Shown here piece by piece: positions 16,531-17,758 of a stretch of DNA of 17,758 nucleotides. Source of the stretch: JAGTRP01 sp035655235 (GTDB lineage: Bacteria > Pseudomonadota > Gammaproteobacteria > Burkholderiales > Rhodocyclaceae); contig DASRUX010000180.1 in the NCBI GenBank assembly GCA_035655235.1, forward strand, positions 1 to 17,758. The letters are read 5' to 3'. Position 1 is the stretch's first letter. Each line of letters begins with the position of its first letter. Both the position numbers and the translations under genes were made by a program. The notes beneath the pieces are model-generated. The model had not been told where the DNA came from. It worked only from the letters and a program-made list of their open reading frames with translations, and searched no databases.

Positions 16531-17758
16531 TACGCCACCATCCTTTCTGCTTTCTTGGAAGCGCCGTGGGCACGGCCTTCATAAACCTTGTCCTTGAAGG
16601 GATCGACACCGACGCGGTCCAGGGTGTCCAGGAAGGACTCATCGGCGTGGCGGTTGGCCACGAACACCTGGATGATCTTCTCCACCACGTCCGGCATTTC
16701 CTCGGCGGCGAAGGAGGGGCCGATCACCTTGCCCAGTTGGGCGTTGTTGCCTTGGCGGCCGCCCAGGGTCACCTGGTAGAACTCGGCCTCGTTCTTGTCC
16801 ACCCCGAGGATGCCGATGTGGCCGACGTGGTGGTGGCCGCAGGCATTCATGCAGCCGGAGATGTTGAGGTCGATCTCCCCCAGGTCGAAGAGATAGTCCA
16901 GGTCGTCGAAGCGGGCCTGGATGGCCTTGGCGATGGGCACGGACTTGGCGTTGGCCAGGTCGCACAGGTCGCCGCCGGGGCAGCAGATCATGTCGGTCAG
17001 GAGGCCGATGTTGGCGGTGGCGAGGCCGGCGGCCCGGGCAATCTGCCAGACGGTGTGGAGGTCGGCCTTCTTCACGTCGGCCAGGATGACGTTCTGCTCG
17101 TGGGAGACGCGGAGCTCGCCGAAGCTGAAACGGTCGGCCAGGTCGGCGACCACGTCCATCTGGTCGGCGGTGATGTCGCCCGGGTTCTGACCGTGCTTCT
17201 TGAGGGACAGGGTGACGGCGGCGTAGCCGGGCACCTTGTGGGCATGGACGCAACGGGCCGCCCACTTGGCGAAGGCAGTCTCGTCGTGCTTATGCTGCTC
17301 GAAGCCCAGATCGTCGGCCGGCAGGGTTTCGTAGGCCGGCGGGGCGAAGTGGGCGGCGATGCGGTCGAATTCGGCCTGGGTCAGGGTGGAGGGGCCGTCC
17401 TTGAGATGGACCCATTCGGCTTCCACCTGGCGGGCGAATTCCTCGATACCCAGGGACTGCACCAGGATCTTGATGCGGGCCTTGAAGGGATTGTCCCGGC
17501 GGCCGTTGCGGTTGTAGACCCGCAGAACGGCCTCGCAGTAGGTCAGGATGTGCTGCCAGGGCAGGTATTCCCGGACCACCTGGCCGCGGATCGGGGTACG
17601 GCCGAGGCCGCCGCCGACGATGACGCGGAAGCCGACTTCACCGCCTTCACCTTCCACCAGATGCAGGCCGATATCGTGGAACCAGGTCACGGCCCGGTCC
17701 TCTTTGGTGCCGGAAATGGCGATCTTGAACTTGCGGGGCAGGAAGGCGAATTCCGGGT
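16530..17758 (-). CDS. cysI: Sulfite reductase hemoprotein (5' end outside window)
   Basis: The C-terminal part (408 complete codons) of a siroheme, 4Fe-4S sulfite/nitrite reductase-fold enzyme that makes sulfide from sulfite in six-electron steps. The four cluster/siroheme cysteines are seen as C-PGGDL-C (in TDMICCPGGDLCDLA, near bases 16960-16985) and C-MNA-C (in SGCMNACGHHHVGHIG, near 16840-16855), i.e. Cx5C and Cx3C. The upstream segment LPRKFKIAISGTKEDRA and the repeat-like GGGLGRTPIRG are typical of this fold. The frame is open at the window edge, so the true start is not seen. The context (DUF934, cysH, cysD, cysN) marks it as assimilatory sulfite rather than nitrite reductase. The electron donor is not visible in the window. 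Confidence 0.95.
   Translation of the reverse strand, partial: PEFAFLPRKFKIAISGTKEDRAVTWFHDIGLHLVEGEGGEVGFRVIVGGGLGRTPIRGQVVREYLPWQHILTYCEAVLRVYNRNGRRDNPFKARIKILVQSLGIEEFARQVEAEWVHLKDGPSTLTQAEFDRIAAHFAPPAYETLPADDLGFEQHKHDETAFAKWAARCVHAHKVPGYAAVTLSLKKHGQNPGDITADQMDVVADLADRFSFGELRVSHEQNVILADVKKADLHTVWQIARAAGLATANIGLLTDMICCPGGDLCDLANAKSVPIAKAIQARFDDLDYLFDLGEIDLNISGCMNACGHHHVGHIGILGVDKNEAEFYQVTLGGRQGNNAQLGKVIGPSFAAEEMPDVVEKIIQVFVANRHADESFLDTLDRVGVDPFKDKVYEGRAHGASKKAERMVA

Overview
The window looks like chromosomal DNA of a high-GC betaproteobacterium, most likely near the Rhodocyclaceae (Azospira/Dechloromonas-like). This is inferred from the cysI-DUF934-cysH-cysD-cysN sulfate assimilation order, a cbpA-cbpM pair, a large phosphorelay kinase with a c-type haem sensor domain, and strong G/C third-position bias in the core genes. 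No search was run, so the placement is provisional. Most genes read leftward (minus strand).

Layout. 1-3412: a signalling operon on the minus strand, with a 1036-residue hybrid histidine kinase (haem-binding sensor, two PAS, kinase, receiver, Hpt) followed by a receiver-domain response regulator cut by the window edge. 3413-3899: a long divergent intergenic stretch with strong hairpins and an FNR/ANR-type site in front of an exported TPR protein (3900-4841, plus). 4842-6664: a patchy, gene-poor stretch with a decayed radical SAM-like fragment (minus), an exported protein of unknown function (5424-5933, plus), and a small gene that appears split by a frameshift (6050-6381, plus). 6665-9340: an accessory group on the minus strand, with a coiled-coil/membrane protein, an acyl-carrier-like membrane protein with its carrier halves in reversed order, a NADAR-family protein, and a cupin joined in frame to an upstream membrane-spanning reading frame. 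9376-10658: cbpA-cbpM, a DnaJ-type co-chaperone and its modulator. 10833-11186: a small hypothetical gene (plus), facing a chemotaxis transducer (11238-12884, minus) across a perfect 12-bp hairpin. 13065-17758: the sulfate assimilation operon (minus), ended by a good intrinsic terminator.

How the genes work together. CysD/CysN activate sulfate to APS, CysH (with the Fe-S cysteines of APS reductases) makes sulfite, and CysI reduces sulfite to sulfide. The DUF934 protein sits between cysI and cysH with almost no spacing. cysC is not needed for this route and none is seen between these genes. The kinase and response regulator form a His-Asp-His-Asp relay that may sense redox or a ligand through haem. 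The most unusual item is the 223-residue protein at 7354-8025. It starts with the second half of an acyl carrier protein and ends with the first half, stopping at the serine of the DS motif, with two membrane helices between the halves.
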